DNA of 27,717 nt from a virus. The position numbers were made by a program, and so were the translations under genes. Shown here in pieces: positions 6,780-13,347 of this stretch; position 1 is the stretch's first letter, and the number at the start of each line of letters is the position of its first letter. The notes under the pieces are model-generated. The model did not search any database. It saw only the letters and a program-made list of their open reading frames with translations, and had not been told where the DNA came from. The stretch is taken from positions 1 through 27,717 of IMG/VR virus record IMGVR_UViG_3300042321_001003. One strand, given 5' to 3'.

Positions 6780-7199
6780 ATGCCAGCCATTACCGCAGCG
6801 GTGCCCACGTTCGGCACCACCATCACCTTCAACTCGGCCGCAGTCGCGGAAGTTCTCAGCCTGAACATCGACGGCCTCAAGCTGAACACGATCGACGTGA
6901 CCACGCTCACCGACCGTCATCGCAAGTTTGTCGCGGGCCTGATCGACAGCGGCACGATCTCGATGGAGGTCAACATCCTCGGCGCGCACAGTGCACTGTG
7001 GGATCAGCTGGACAACACCGCCGCGACGACCGCCCCGAGCGCCCAGACGTTCGCGCTCTCGTTCGGCGTGACTGGCGGCCAGGTTCACACCGCATCCGGC
7101 AGCTGCTTCGTGACCGACTATTCGGTGAAGGCTGGAATGGATTCGGCGCTCACCGCGTCGTTCACCATGAAGATCACTGGCGCCGTCACCCTGAGCTGA
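6780..7199 (+). CDS. Major tail tube protein
   Basis: This 139-residue protein begins behind one of the strongest ribosome-binding sites in the window (TAGGAGG at 6765-6771, 8 bases from ATG), as expected for an abundant structural protein. It is beta-rich and lacks long helices, with GTTITFNSAAVAEVLSLN, IDVTTLTDRHRKFVAG and a C-terminal MDSALTASFTMKITGAVTL. This is the pattern of lambda gpV/TP901-type tube subunits, in a compact form without an added Ig domain. It sits between the tail terminator and the G/GT chaperones. Confidence 0.85.
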   Translation: MPAITAAVPTFGTTITFNSAAVAEVLSLNIDGLKLNTIDVTTLTDRHRKFVAGLIDSGTISMEVNILGAHSALWDQLDNTAATTAPSAQTFALSFGVTGGQVHTASGSCFVTDYSVKAGMDSALTASFTMKITGAVTLS

Positions 7200-7202
7200 T
7201 CC

Positions 7203-7559
7203 ATGAGCGAGATCAAGGACAAACTGCTGGGCCTGAAGTCGAAGGTGCCATCTGAAACCGTGTCCATCCCCGGCGTCGGTGAGGTCGAAGTGCGTGGCCT
7301 CACCGCCGCCAAGCGGGACAGGTGGGAGATGGAGACCTTCAGCAACAAGGGCAACACCGTTCGCAACATCCGAGCCAGCCTGGTGTCGTTGTGTCTGTAC
7401 CACGACGGCGCCCCGCTGCTCGGACCCGCTGACGTTGACGCCCTCGGAGAACTTCCCGCCGGCCTCGTCGATCACCTGTACGACATCGCGAGCCGCGTCA
7501 GCGGCCTGGGCGTCAAGGATCGCGAAGTGCTGGAGGGAAACTCCGAAAGCGTCAGCTGA
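7203..7559 (+). CDS. Tail assembly chaperone, G-like
   Basis: This 118-residue acidic protein, with a basic central patch, lies in the position of lambda G, between the tube and tape measure genes. The phage chaperone pattern includes SETVSIPGVGEVEVRGLTAA and a helix-rich C-terminal half with LPAGLVDHLYDIASRVSGLG. It ends LEGNSESVS. The slippery heptamer GGGAAAC overlaps its last codons in the correct phase, so a minority of ribosomes should make the longer G-T product. Chaperones of this type bind the tape measure protein during tail assembly and are absent from the virion. Confidence 0.82.
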   Translation: MSEIKDKLLGLKSKVPSETVSIPGVGEVEVRGLTAAKRDRWEMETFSNKGNTVRNIRASLVSLCLYHDGAPLLGPADVDALGELPAGLVDHLYDIASRVSGLGVKDREVLEGNSESVS

Positions 7560-7870
7560 GACAGTTCATGTTTCGGCTGGCGCTGGCGTTGGGTAGGACG
7601 GTGGCAGAACTAGAGGAGACCATGAGCAGCCACGAACTGAGCGAGTGGATGGCCTTCGAGGCGATCGACGGACCGATCGGAAACCAGCGCGCCGACATGC
7701 GCGCCGGGATCATCGCCGCCACGATCGCCAACTGCCACCGCACCGCGAAGTCGAAGCCGTTCAGCCATCTCGACTTCATGCCATACGCGGAGAAGCCCAA
7801 GCCCTCGCAGGAACAGATGGCCGAGATGTTGGCGAAGGCGTTCGGCGTGAAGCCGAAGTGGAAGGAGTAA
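7203..7870 (+). CDS. Predicted G-T fusion chaperone by -1 frameshift
   Basis: Zero-frame reading to AAC at 7539-7541 followed by a slip of one base back gives GGG AAA and then CTC CGA AAG, entering the frame that ends at 7870. The predicted fusion is about 222 residues: 113 from G and 109 from T. The T part carries ALALGRTVAELEETMSSHEL and the basic, Pro-rich C-terminal KPKWKE, like the lambda T and DUF4035-type proteins. There is also an internal ATG at 7568 in the T frame, but no good ribosome-binding site before it, which favours frameshifting over separate initiation. Conservation of this mechanism across long-tailed phages is established; use here is inferred from the site. Confidence 0.78.
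7535..7541 (+). promoter_or_regulatory. Programmed -1 frameshift slippery site GGGAAAC
   Basis: The heptamer is X XXY YYZ with the G-frame codons GGA (7536-7538) and AAC (7539-7541). The shift leads from frame 0 into the T frame that opens before 7541 and closes at 7870. The stop of the zero frame follows 16 bases later (7557-7559). Confidence 0.82.
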
Positions 7871-7873
7871 GCC

Positions 7874-9385
7874 GTGGCAAGTTCAAGCATCAAAATCGCG
7901 CTGGAGATGACGGGCGTGCAGGCTTATGCCAACGCGACCGAGCGGGCGGCGCAGGCAAACGAGAAGCTGGCCGAGCGGTCGAAGAAGTCGATCGCCGGGA
8001 TCATGTCCTCCACCCAGCGCATGGTGGACATGGCGACGAAGTCGAAGGAGCAGATGACGCTGGAGAAGCTCTCGGCCAGCGGAGCGTCGCCAGAGCAGAT
8101 CGCCCAGGTGAAGGCCCGGTTCGCCCAGGTCGAGCAGGTGCGGGCAGCCGAGAAGGCGGCCGCAGCGGCAAAGGCGGCCGAGGAGCAGCGCGCGAAGGAT
8201 CAGGCGATGGCGCAGGCTGCGGCGGCAAAGGAGGCCGCCGAGGCTCGGCGCGCCGCCGAGGTCGCTGCAGCGCAGAGATCGAAGGAGACGCAGCTCAAGA
8301 TCCACAAGCAGCTGATGGCCGAGAAGGCGGCCGCCGAACAGAAGTACCAGCGCACGCAGCAGTACGCGGAGAGCACGAAGAGCGGGCCCATGTTCGGCAA
8401 GACCCTCGGCCCACTGCTGAAGGGATTCGTGGGATTCAAGGCGGTGGATTTTGGACTGGGTGCGATGGCAAACGCGCTCGACCAACTCGCCAGCGGCGGC
8501 AAAGTTGACAAGCTCAAGGTGTACAGCGACACCATGATCGGATTCGTGAAGGGCTTGCCGGCTGGCGATCACATCATGGGAATCGCCAAGGGCGTGCACG
8601 CACTCCTCGGCTGGGGTGGCGGGCCTGACGCCATTGACGCCCAGACCCGAGCCATCGAGGCGCAGACCGCCGCCATGTCGAGGCGCCTGACCGCAGAAGA
8701 ATCATTCCGCCAGAAGATGGAACAGATTCGCCGGGATCGCAGCAAGGTCGGCAAGTCAGAAGACGAGATCGCGCGCCTTGACCGTGAAGCAGAACTGGCA
8801 GACCAGCGACAGAACCTGATCGGCAAGGGCATGGGGGGACAAGAAGCCGACAAGAAGATCGCCCAGATGCGTGCGGCGATGGCGGGACTCGACCAGGCGA
8901 AACTTCGCGCCGAAATGTTGAACCAGGCCAACCGAGCCGACCCAGCGCTGCACCTGTCCATGCTGCAGGAGCAGCAGCGCATCGCGCACGAACTGGTCAC
9001 ATCCGAACGAGACCTGTACGCCGAGAAGACGGCGCAACTTGTGCTTGAAGGCCGAATCACCGAAGCGCAGGCGAAGCAGCTGCGCGACGCCTACGACAAG
9101 ACCGCAGCGACGCGGGCTGAAGTCGAACAGCGGAAGAAGTCGGAAGAGAGCATGAAGCAGCAGGCGGAACTGGCGAAGCAGATGGAACAGCAGGCCACCG
9201 ACCGGGCCGGGCGCATGATGAACTTCGGCAACGCCGAGAGCCTCAGCACAGCCATCGGTGGCGTGAAGGTGGCGGGCATGACCTCCTTCAGCCTGGAGCG
9301 AATGATGCCGACGCAGGATGCCATCAAGCTTGCCGTGCAGCAGATCGCAAAGAACACCGCACCCCTCGCAGCAGGAGCACCCTGA
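7874..9385 (+). CDS. Tail tape measure protein (short)
   Basis: This 503-residue protein follows the chaperone genes and has the composition of a tape measure protein. It has long helical coiled-coil stretches rich in Ala, Gln, Glu and Lys (about 60-165 and 265-450). Between them is a hydrophobic, glycine-rich region (about 180-250, with GPLLKGFVGFKAVDFGLGAM and GIAKGVHALLGWGGGP) that could insert in the membrane during DNA delivery. It starts at GTG 7874 behind AAGGAG. Using the usual rule of roughly 0.15 nm per residue, the tail would be about 75 nm, short for a siphovirus. No lysozyme or peptidase domain is visible. Confidence 0.82.
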   Translation: MASSSIKIALEMTGVQAYANATERAAQANEKLAERSKKSIAGIMSSTQRMVDMATKSKEQMTLEKLSASGASPEQIAQVKARFAQVEQVRAAEKAAAAAKAAEEQRAKDQAMAQAAAAKEAAEARRAAEVAAAQRSKETQLKIHKQLMAEKAAAEQKYQRTQQYAESTKSGPMFGKTLGPLLKGFVGFKAVDFGLGAMANALDQLASGGKVDKLKVYSDTMIGFVKGLPAGDHIMGIAKGVHALLGWGGGPDAIDAQTRAIEAQTAAMSRRLTAEESFRQKMEQIRRDRSKVGKSEDEIARLDREAELADQRQNLIGKGMGGQEADKKIAQMRAAMAGLDQAKLRAEMLNQANRADPALHLSMLQEQQRIAHELVTSERDLYAEKTAQLVLEGRITEAQAKQLRDAYDKTAATRAEVEQRKKSEESMKQQAELAKQMEQQATDRAGRMMNFGNAESLSTAIGGVKVAGMTSFSLERMMPTQDAIKLAVQQIAKNTAPLAAGAP

Positions 9386-10323
9386 TGCCCAGCACAATCG
9401 TCATCTCGCAGCGCGCCGGCGGCACCTCTATTCAGTTCGACCGCGGCAAGTGGAGCGGCTCGTCGTCCTATGTGATCACGGACAGCACCGGCGCGAAGCT
9501 GACCGCCGCGGGCATCCTTGCCGATTCGGCCGTGGTGGCGAAGCTCTTCCCCACCGAGTACGGCGGCAGCGGCGGCGCCATCACTGACCAAGGCGCATAC
9601 TTCTCAGGGCTGGTGACTTCGCCGACCTTCGACCTGAAGATGGTGGATGACGGCGGATTCGTGTGGGAAGCGACGGTCAACTTCGCGAGCCAGACCGGAG
9701 ACAACGGTGGCGCAACGACCGACAACAAGGTCGAGCGAGAGGTGGGCTTCATTGCGATCGAGTATTCCCTCAGCGGCGAGCCCGTGGATATCTGGCGGGC
9801 GAATACCAACGTGCCACCGATCAGCGGCGGCTCGATCGCCGACCCTGGAGACAACGACATCGGCGGCACGAAGGTCGATTCGGCCGGCGAGCCGATCAGC
9901 ACCTTCGTGAACGTGGCTCGGATCACGGTGCGCAACGTCATTTCCGGCCGGCCCGGCAGCGCTGGTAAGCCGATCATCCCGCTGGCGTACATCAACCGAC
10001 GCAACGACGCGAACTTCTCGATCGGCCCCTACTCCTTCCTGAAGGACACGCTGCTCTTCACGGGCTGCAACATCAGCCGCGTGGGTCCGAGCACCTACGA
10101 GATCGTGTACTCGTTCTCCTACGACTCGAAGTACCACCTGCGGCAGATCGCGAAGAAGAACGCCGACACTGGGCAGATCGAGTGCTCCAAGTCGACGGAC
10201 ACATGCACGAGCTCGTTCACCGCGGTCGGCACGGGTGAAACTGCGCGAGCGCGCTGCGTGTACTGGCGGCAGCCGTTCCCCGGTTCGGCAGATTTCACCA
10301 TGCTCGGAATGACCACGACATGA
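9385..10323 (+). CDS. Putative tail protein, unassigned (312 aa)
   Basis: This 312-residue protein starts at ATG 9385, overlapping the tape measure stop. It is beta-rich, with many Gly, Ser, Thr and Asp residues, and lacks a signal peptide or membrane segment. The mid-region contains repeated short strands (ITDQGAYFSGLVTSPTFDLK, FVWEATVNFASQTGD). The C-terminal part has three cysteines in ECSKSTDTCTSS and ARCVYW. The position just after the tape measure gene is where distal tail or tip proteins are usually encoded, so a tail-tip role is likely. I do not recognise the family. Confidence 0.7.
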   Translation: MPSTIVISQRAGGTSIQFDRGKWSGSSSYVITDSTGAKLTAAGILADSAVVAKLFPTEYGGSGGAITDQGAYFSGLVTSPTFDLKMVDDGGFVWEATVNFASQTGDNGGATTDNKVEREVGFIAIEYSLSGEPVDIWRANTNVPPISGGSIADPGDNDIGGTKVDSAGEPISTFVNVARITVRNVISGRPGSAGKPIIPLAYINRRNDANFSIGPYSFLKDTLLFTGCNISRVGPSTYEIVYSFSYDSKYHLRQIAKKNADTGQIECSKSTDTCTSSFTAVGTGETARARCVYWRQPFPGSADFTMLGMTTT

Positions 10324-10853
10324 TCCGCGTCGCAGGCAACTGGAAGCACTCGGTCGGGCCGTGGTCGCCCAGCATGATCAAGGTCATCGCCGACGCGGTG
10401 AACTCGGCAAGCGAACGCCAAGACACCACCGCGCCGGCGCAGCGATCTGCGCCGATGATCTTTCTCGCCCGCATCACGGGCTCGACACCCGTCTCTGGCA
10501 AAACGGCCGTATACGGCGGAAACCCTTCCGCGCGCCCTGTCGCATGGACCTACGACTGGGAAGAGGTGAGCCTCAACACGGGTGGCACCTACGAGACGGC
10601 GAAGGCTTACCGCCGCACCAGCACACTCGCAGGCACGAAGGGCAAGGCGTTCAACGGCTGCGAGGGCGTGCAGATGATCGGTGCCACCACCACGCTCGGG
10701 CCCGGCATCACGACCGCGAACATCCCGAACGGCTTTACCTTCAAGGAGATCGCCACGAACACGGTGGTGCTCATGTACGCGCTCTCGCGCGACAACGGTG
10801 AGCCGCTGTTCTTCTTCTCCGTCCCCAACGCCGTGACAGGAACATGCTCGTGA
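10320..10853 (+). CDS. Putative tail or virion protein, unassigned (177 aa)
   Basis: This 177-residue protein starts at ATG 10320, overlapping the previous stop as ATGA, so the two are probably translated together. The first 45 residues look helical (WSPSMIKVIADAVNSASERQ). The rest is beta-rich with Gly/Thr loops, including TYDWEEVSLNTGGTYETAKA and GATTTLGPGITTANIPNG. The ending LFFFSVPNAVTGTCS is hydrophobic but too short for a clear membrane span. A structural tail role is inferred from position only. Confidence 0.65.
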   Translation: MIRVAGNWKHSVGPWSPSMIKVIADAVNSASERQDTTAPAQRSAPMIFLARITGSTPVSGKTAVYGGNPSARPVAWTYDWEEVSLNTGGTYETAKAYRRTSTLAGTKGKAFNGCEGVQMIGATTTLGPGITTANIPNGFTFKEIATNTVVLMYALSRDNGEPLFFFSVPNAVTGTCS

Positions 10854-11137
10854 GCCCCACCCCTATCGGCCCGAGGCACCAGACCCACCCGCAACTGGCG
10901 ACTGCTATAAGCGTCATGCAGCTCTTCGTCCTTGTGATCGGCGTCGCCGGCGTGTTCATCACGCTCGGCCGCAAGGACGCGATCCTCGACCGACAGGACC
11001 GCGACCTGACCGAGCTGCGCAGCATCGTGGGCGACCTTGTGAAGTCGCAGGTGCTGGGCGCCGCGAACGACCAGAAGCACGGGGAGTCGCTGCAGCAGGT
11101 CGCGAACCGTCTGGACCGTCTGGAGGGGCGGCGGTGA
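10850..11137 (+). CDS. Membrane-anchored coiled-coil protein, i-spanin- or holin-like
   Basis: This protein of about 95 residues has one membrane segment near the N-terminus (SVMQLFVLVIGVAGVFITL) and then a charged coiled coil to the C-terminus (LDRQDRDLTELRSIVGDLVK, QQVANRLDRLEGRR). GTG 10850 was chosen because AGGA lies 8 bases before it and it overlaps the previous stop as GTGA. ATG 10844 sits too close to that site. An N-terminal anchor plus periplasmic coiled coil is the layout of an Rz-type inner-membrane spanin, and a lipobox protein follows at once. A small structural membrane protein or a holin remain alternatives. Confidence 0.6.
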   Translation: MSPTPIGPRHQTHPQLATAISVMQLFVLVIGVAGVFITLGRKDAILDRQDRDLTELRSIVGDLVKSQVLGAANDQKHGESLQQVANRLDRLEGRR

Positions 11138-11652
11138 TCAGGTCGCTGCTGTTCCTGCTCCTCGTCGCCCTGGCGGCCTGCAGCCCCAGCCGGCAGATCG
11201 CCGTCTCGGCGACCGACGCGCAAGCCCGGGCGGGCACCATCGCCCGGCTCGCCACCCACATCGGCAGCGTCTCAACGCAGCCCGACGTGGTGGCCGACGC
11301 CGCGACCATCGTGATCGAGGCCCAGAAGATCGAGCACGCAGCTGCGTCGATCCACGAGGCGCTGCCCGGCGTCGAAGACCAGACGCCTTACTGGGCGATT
11401 TTGATGGGCTGGGGCTTCGCTGCGGTGATCGTGGTGGCCGCCGTGGTGCTGCTGTGGCAGACGGGCATCGGGCAGGCGCTACGGGCCGCTGTGGGCCTGA
11501 TCCCGCGCGCCGCGCGCACCGAGGCCGCCCTGGCTGCGGCCACCCTTGACCCGGCCAAGACTGAGAACGTACGCGAGTGGATCAGCGCCAAGCGCGCCGC
11601 CGACCCGCTCTTCGATGTCGCATTTCGCGCGCAGCAGGAGAAGCGCACATGA
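11134..11652 (+). CDS. Lipoprotein with internal membrane segment (spanin-like candidate)
   Basis: This 172-residue protein starts at GTG 11134, overlapping the previous stop. Its N-terminus is a textbook lipoprotein signal, LLFLLLVALAAC, with the lipidated Cys at position 16. A second hydrophobic span follows at about residues 86-111 (AILMGWGFAAVIVVAAVVLL), then about 60 mostly helical residues. A lipid anchor plus a later membrane span recalls unimolecular spanins, although here the span is not at the extreme C-terminus. As an Rz1-like partner of the preceding gene it would be unusually long. Envelope location is well supported; a lysis role is inferred. Confidence 0.6.
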   Translation: MIRSLLFLLLVALAACSPSRQIAVSATDAQARAGTIARLATHIGSVSTQPDVVADAATIVIEAQKIEHAAASIHEALPGVEDQTPYWAILMGWGFAAVIVVAAVVLLWQTGIGQALRAAVGLIPRAARTEAALAAATLDPAKTENVREWISAKRAADPLFDVAFRAQQEKRT

Positions 11653-11786
11653 TCATCCTCGCCACCATTGAAAGCCTCGTCGGTTCGACCTGGGCCGCCA
11701 TCGCCATGCTCGCCATCGGCTACATCGCCGGCCACCTCGTGAGCGTGACCCGCATCGCTTCGTGGATTCCGGGCAAGAAGGACTGA
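11649..11786 (+). CDS. Small membrane protein, 45 aa
   Basis: This short gene starts at ATG 11649, overlapping the previous stop as ATGA, and is immediately followed by another gene. The product is mostly one hydrophobic segment (GSTWAAIAMLAIGYIAGHLV) with a basic C-terminus (WIPGKKD). Size and topology are compatible with a very small holin or a lysis accessory protein, but no sequence signature proves it. The dense overlap with both neighbours supports it being translated. Confidence 0.55.
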   Translation: MIILATIESLVGSTWAAIAMLAIGYIAGHLVSVTRIASWIPGKKD

Positions 11787-11789
11787 CCC

Positions 11790-12458
11790 GTGAGCATGAT
11801 GCAGGCGGGCTGCTGCTGCAGTGGTGCATGCTCGTGCCCGAGCGGGACGACCCTGCCGTCCTCCGTTACTGTCACCGTGACCGTAACGGGCTGCCAGGGC
11901 ACCACCGCTGTGCTGACTGCCGTGGCTGTTCTGAATGCGTCCGCCACATGCGAGGTCGGAGCATGTTTGTGCCAGAAATACAGCTTCAGCGCTGGAACCA
12001 CGACCGCCGGAGGCTGCAGCCCGAACGTCCTCTGTGACATGCCGTACGACAGTTTTGACTCATGCTCAACCGGCTCGCCGGGTGACATTCTGATCGGCAT
12101 CTCAAACATCGGCATCGGCACGAACGGCGTCGGTTTCAATTCCGACCCCTACACCCTGTGCGACCTGTGGAGCGCGCGGATTGTGTTTGTTCTCGGGGGC
12201 AACCCGTTGTACCCCGCTGAGCAGGCCGCAAGCAATGCGTGCAGCCCTTGTTCTTGGTGGATTCACGGCGCGCCTTGCATCTCCAGTTCTCAAACGGTGG
12301 ACACGGCGTACTGCAAGGCGGCAGGCACATCGCCTCTCGGCACCTACGAGGACTGCGCCGGCATGCCGCATGAAGTCTGTGGAGTGAATGCGCCGGGCTG
12401 CGACGGATGCTATTCGCCGAGCGTCGGAATCATCGTCAACGACATCACCATCGCATGA
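11790..12458 (+). CDS. Cysteine-rich protein, 21 Cys in 222 residues
   Basis: This unusual protein starts at GTG 11790 behind AAGGA at 7 bases. It contains about 21 cysteines spread along its length, beginning with AGCCCSGACSCPSG, with further pairs at GACLCQ and GCDGCYSP. Between them are Ser/Thr/Gly-rich strands, including a VTVTVTVT run encoded by near-repeated codons. There is no signal peptide. Such a cysteine density suggests metal binding or a disulphide-stabilised, extracellular virion part, for example a tip or receptor-binding component. I do not recognise a family. It overlaps the next cysteine-rich gene by 4 bases. Confidence 0.7.
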   Translation: MSMMQAGCCCSGACSCPSGTTLPSSVTVTVTVTGCQGTTAVLTAVAVLNASATCEVGACLCQKYSFSAGTTTAGGCSPNVLCDMPYDSFDSCSTGSPGDILIGISNIGIGTNGVGFNSDPYTLCDLWSARIVFVLGGNPLYPAEQAASNACSPCSWWIHGAPCISSSQTVDTAYCKAAGTSPLGTYEDCAGMPHEVCGVNAPGCDGCYSPSVGIIVNDITIA

Positions 12459-12964
12459 TCGACTGCGACCACTGGAGCGAGTGCAAGGTGCTGGGCGGCG
12501 GCTGCTGCGCCGCGGGTCACTACGGCGGCCGGCCGAGCCTCGGCGTCTGTGGGCAGTGCCCGCACCGCGTGGTGCGAGGCGAGCAGCCCATCGGCACCAG
12601 CATCACCTACGGCTTCATGGATCGCGCGAAGGCGTACCTGGCTGCTGAGGCGCGGCACGCGGCGCAAGGCCCGGCGAGCGTCCAAGTGCAGGCCGAGCGT
12701 GCGGCCATTTGCCGAGCGTGCGACGGCCGCGCCGACGAGATGGAAGGCAAGGCAGACCCGGGCGGCGTGGGCTTCTGCACCAAGTGCGGATGCACCAGCA
12801 AGCGCGCAGCGCTGTCCGTGAAGCTGACGCTGGCCGGCGCCACCTGCCCGCTCGCACGGTGGCAGCCAGTGACGGGCGAAGGCGGCAGCGTCGCCACTGC
12901 GATCGAAGCGATCGGTGGTGTGGCCGGCACGGTAGCGGACCAGGTGAAGCGGCTGCTGGGCTAG
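12455..12964 (+). CDS. Second cysteine-rich protein with zinc-ribbon-like CxxC pairs
   Basis: This 169-residue protein starts at ATG 12455, overlapping the previous stop as ATGA. It contains 12 cysteines. The N-terminal group reads DCDHWSECKVLGGGCC and then VCGQCPHR; the second group is ICRACDG, FCTKCGCTSK and a final Cys. The CxxC pairs look like one or two zinc ribbons. The C-terminus (AIEAIGGVAGTVADQVKRLL) is an amphipathic helix. It ends convergent with the minus-strand gene; the two stops share the palindrome CTAG at 12961-12964. Function is unknown. Pairing with the preceding gene suggests a shared structural or assembly role. Confidence 0.7.
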   Translation: MIDCDHWSECKVLGGGCCAAGHYGGRPSLGVCGQCPHRVVRGEQPIGTSITYGFMDRAKAYLAAEARHAAQGPASVQVQAERAAICRACDGRADEMEGKADPGGVGFCTKCGCTSKRAALSVKLTLAGATCPLARWQPVTGEGGSVATAIEAIGGVAGTVADQVKRLLG

Positions 12965-13188
12965 CGGCTGCTGATGGCAAACACCACCAGAAGCAGAACT
13001 ACCAAGCCCCAGAATCCGTAGAGATACACGCGAACGCGCGACTTTCTCGAAGCCCGCGCGGCATCCATTTGAGATTCCGCGACCTCCTGCATCAGTTTGG
13101 CCTTCGCGAAAATTCTCTCACGCTCTTCCGCGTGTATGCGGCGCTTTTCTGCTTCGCTCAGGCCACCGTCTTCTTGCACTGTTGCCAT
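12961..13188 (-). CDS. Small tail-anchored membrane protein, only clear minus-strand gene
   Basis: The product is 75 residues: an acidic then basic, helical cytosolic part (LSEAEKRRIHAEERERIFAK) and one C-terminal membrane span (YGFWGLVVLLLVVFAIS) ending in SSR. The ATG complementary to 13186-13188 was chosen because GGAGGAG precedes it by about 6 bases; the frame stays open further upstream but has no other good start site. It faces the integrase gene across a control-like gap. Genes in this orientation in temperate phages are often expressed from the prophage, for example as exclusion proteins. Nothing in this sequence proves that. Confidence 0.65.
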   Translation of the reverse strand: MATVQEDGGLSEAEKRRIHAEERERIFAKAKLMQEVAESQMDAARASRKSRVRVYLYGFWGLVVLLLVVFAISSR

Positions 13189-13347
13189 GTGGGGCTCCTC
13201 CAGAAGCGCGCACGATAGTGCTCGCGAGGCACGGCGACAAACAGAAGAATCTGCTGCGTTTTTCAGGCTTTTATGATGGCTTGCGCGATTGTGAATAACT
13301 TTCCGCGTCACCAAATCAAGGTACGTTCCGCACTAGTTTTGCTTGGA
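13189..13347. promoter_or_regulatory. Divergent intergenic region between membrane protein and integrase
   Basis: This gap should hold promoters for both neighbours. It contains imperfect palindromes at 13218-13232 (GTGC TCGCGA G GCAC) and 13242-13256 (CAGAAGAATCTGCTG, 12 of 15 positions symmetric). The 12-mer at 13242-13253 recurs exactly at 20090-20101 in the dyad of the replication region. The region is visibly more AT-rich than its surroundings. No strong sigma70 promoter is evident for the integrase direction. Confidence 0.45.
13292..13319 (-). promoter_or_regulatory. Weak candidate promoter for the minus-strand gene
   Basis: On the minus strand, TTGATT (13319-13314) and TATTCA (13297-13292) are 16 bases apart and would drive transcription toward the gene starting at 13188. 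Each box matches consensus at only about four of six positions, so this is a low-grade prediction. Confidence 0.25.
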
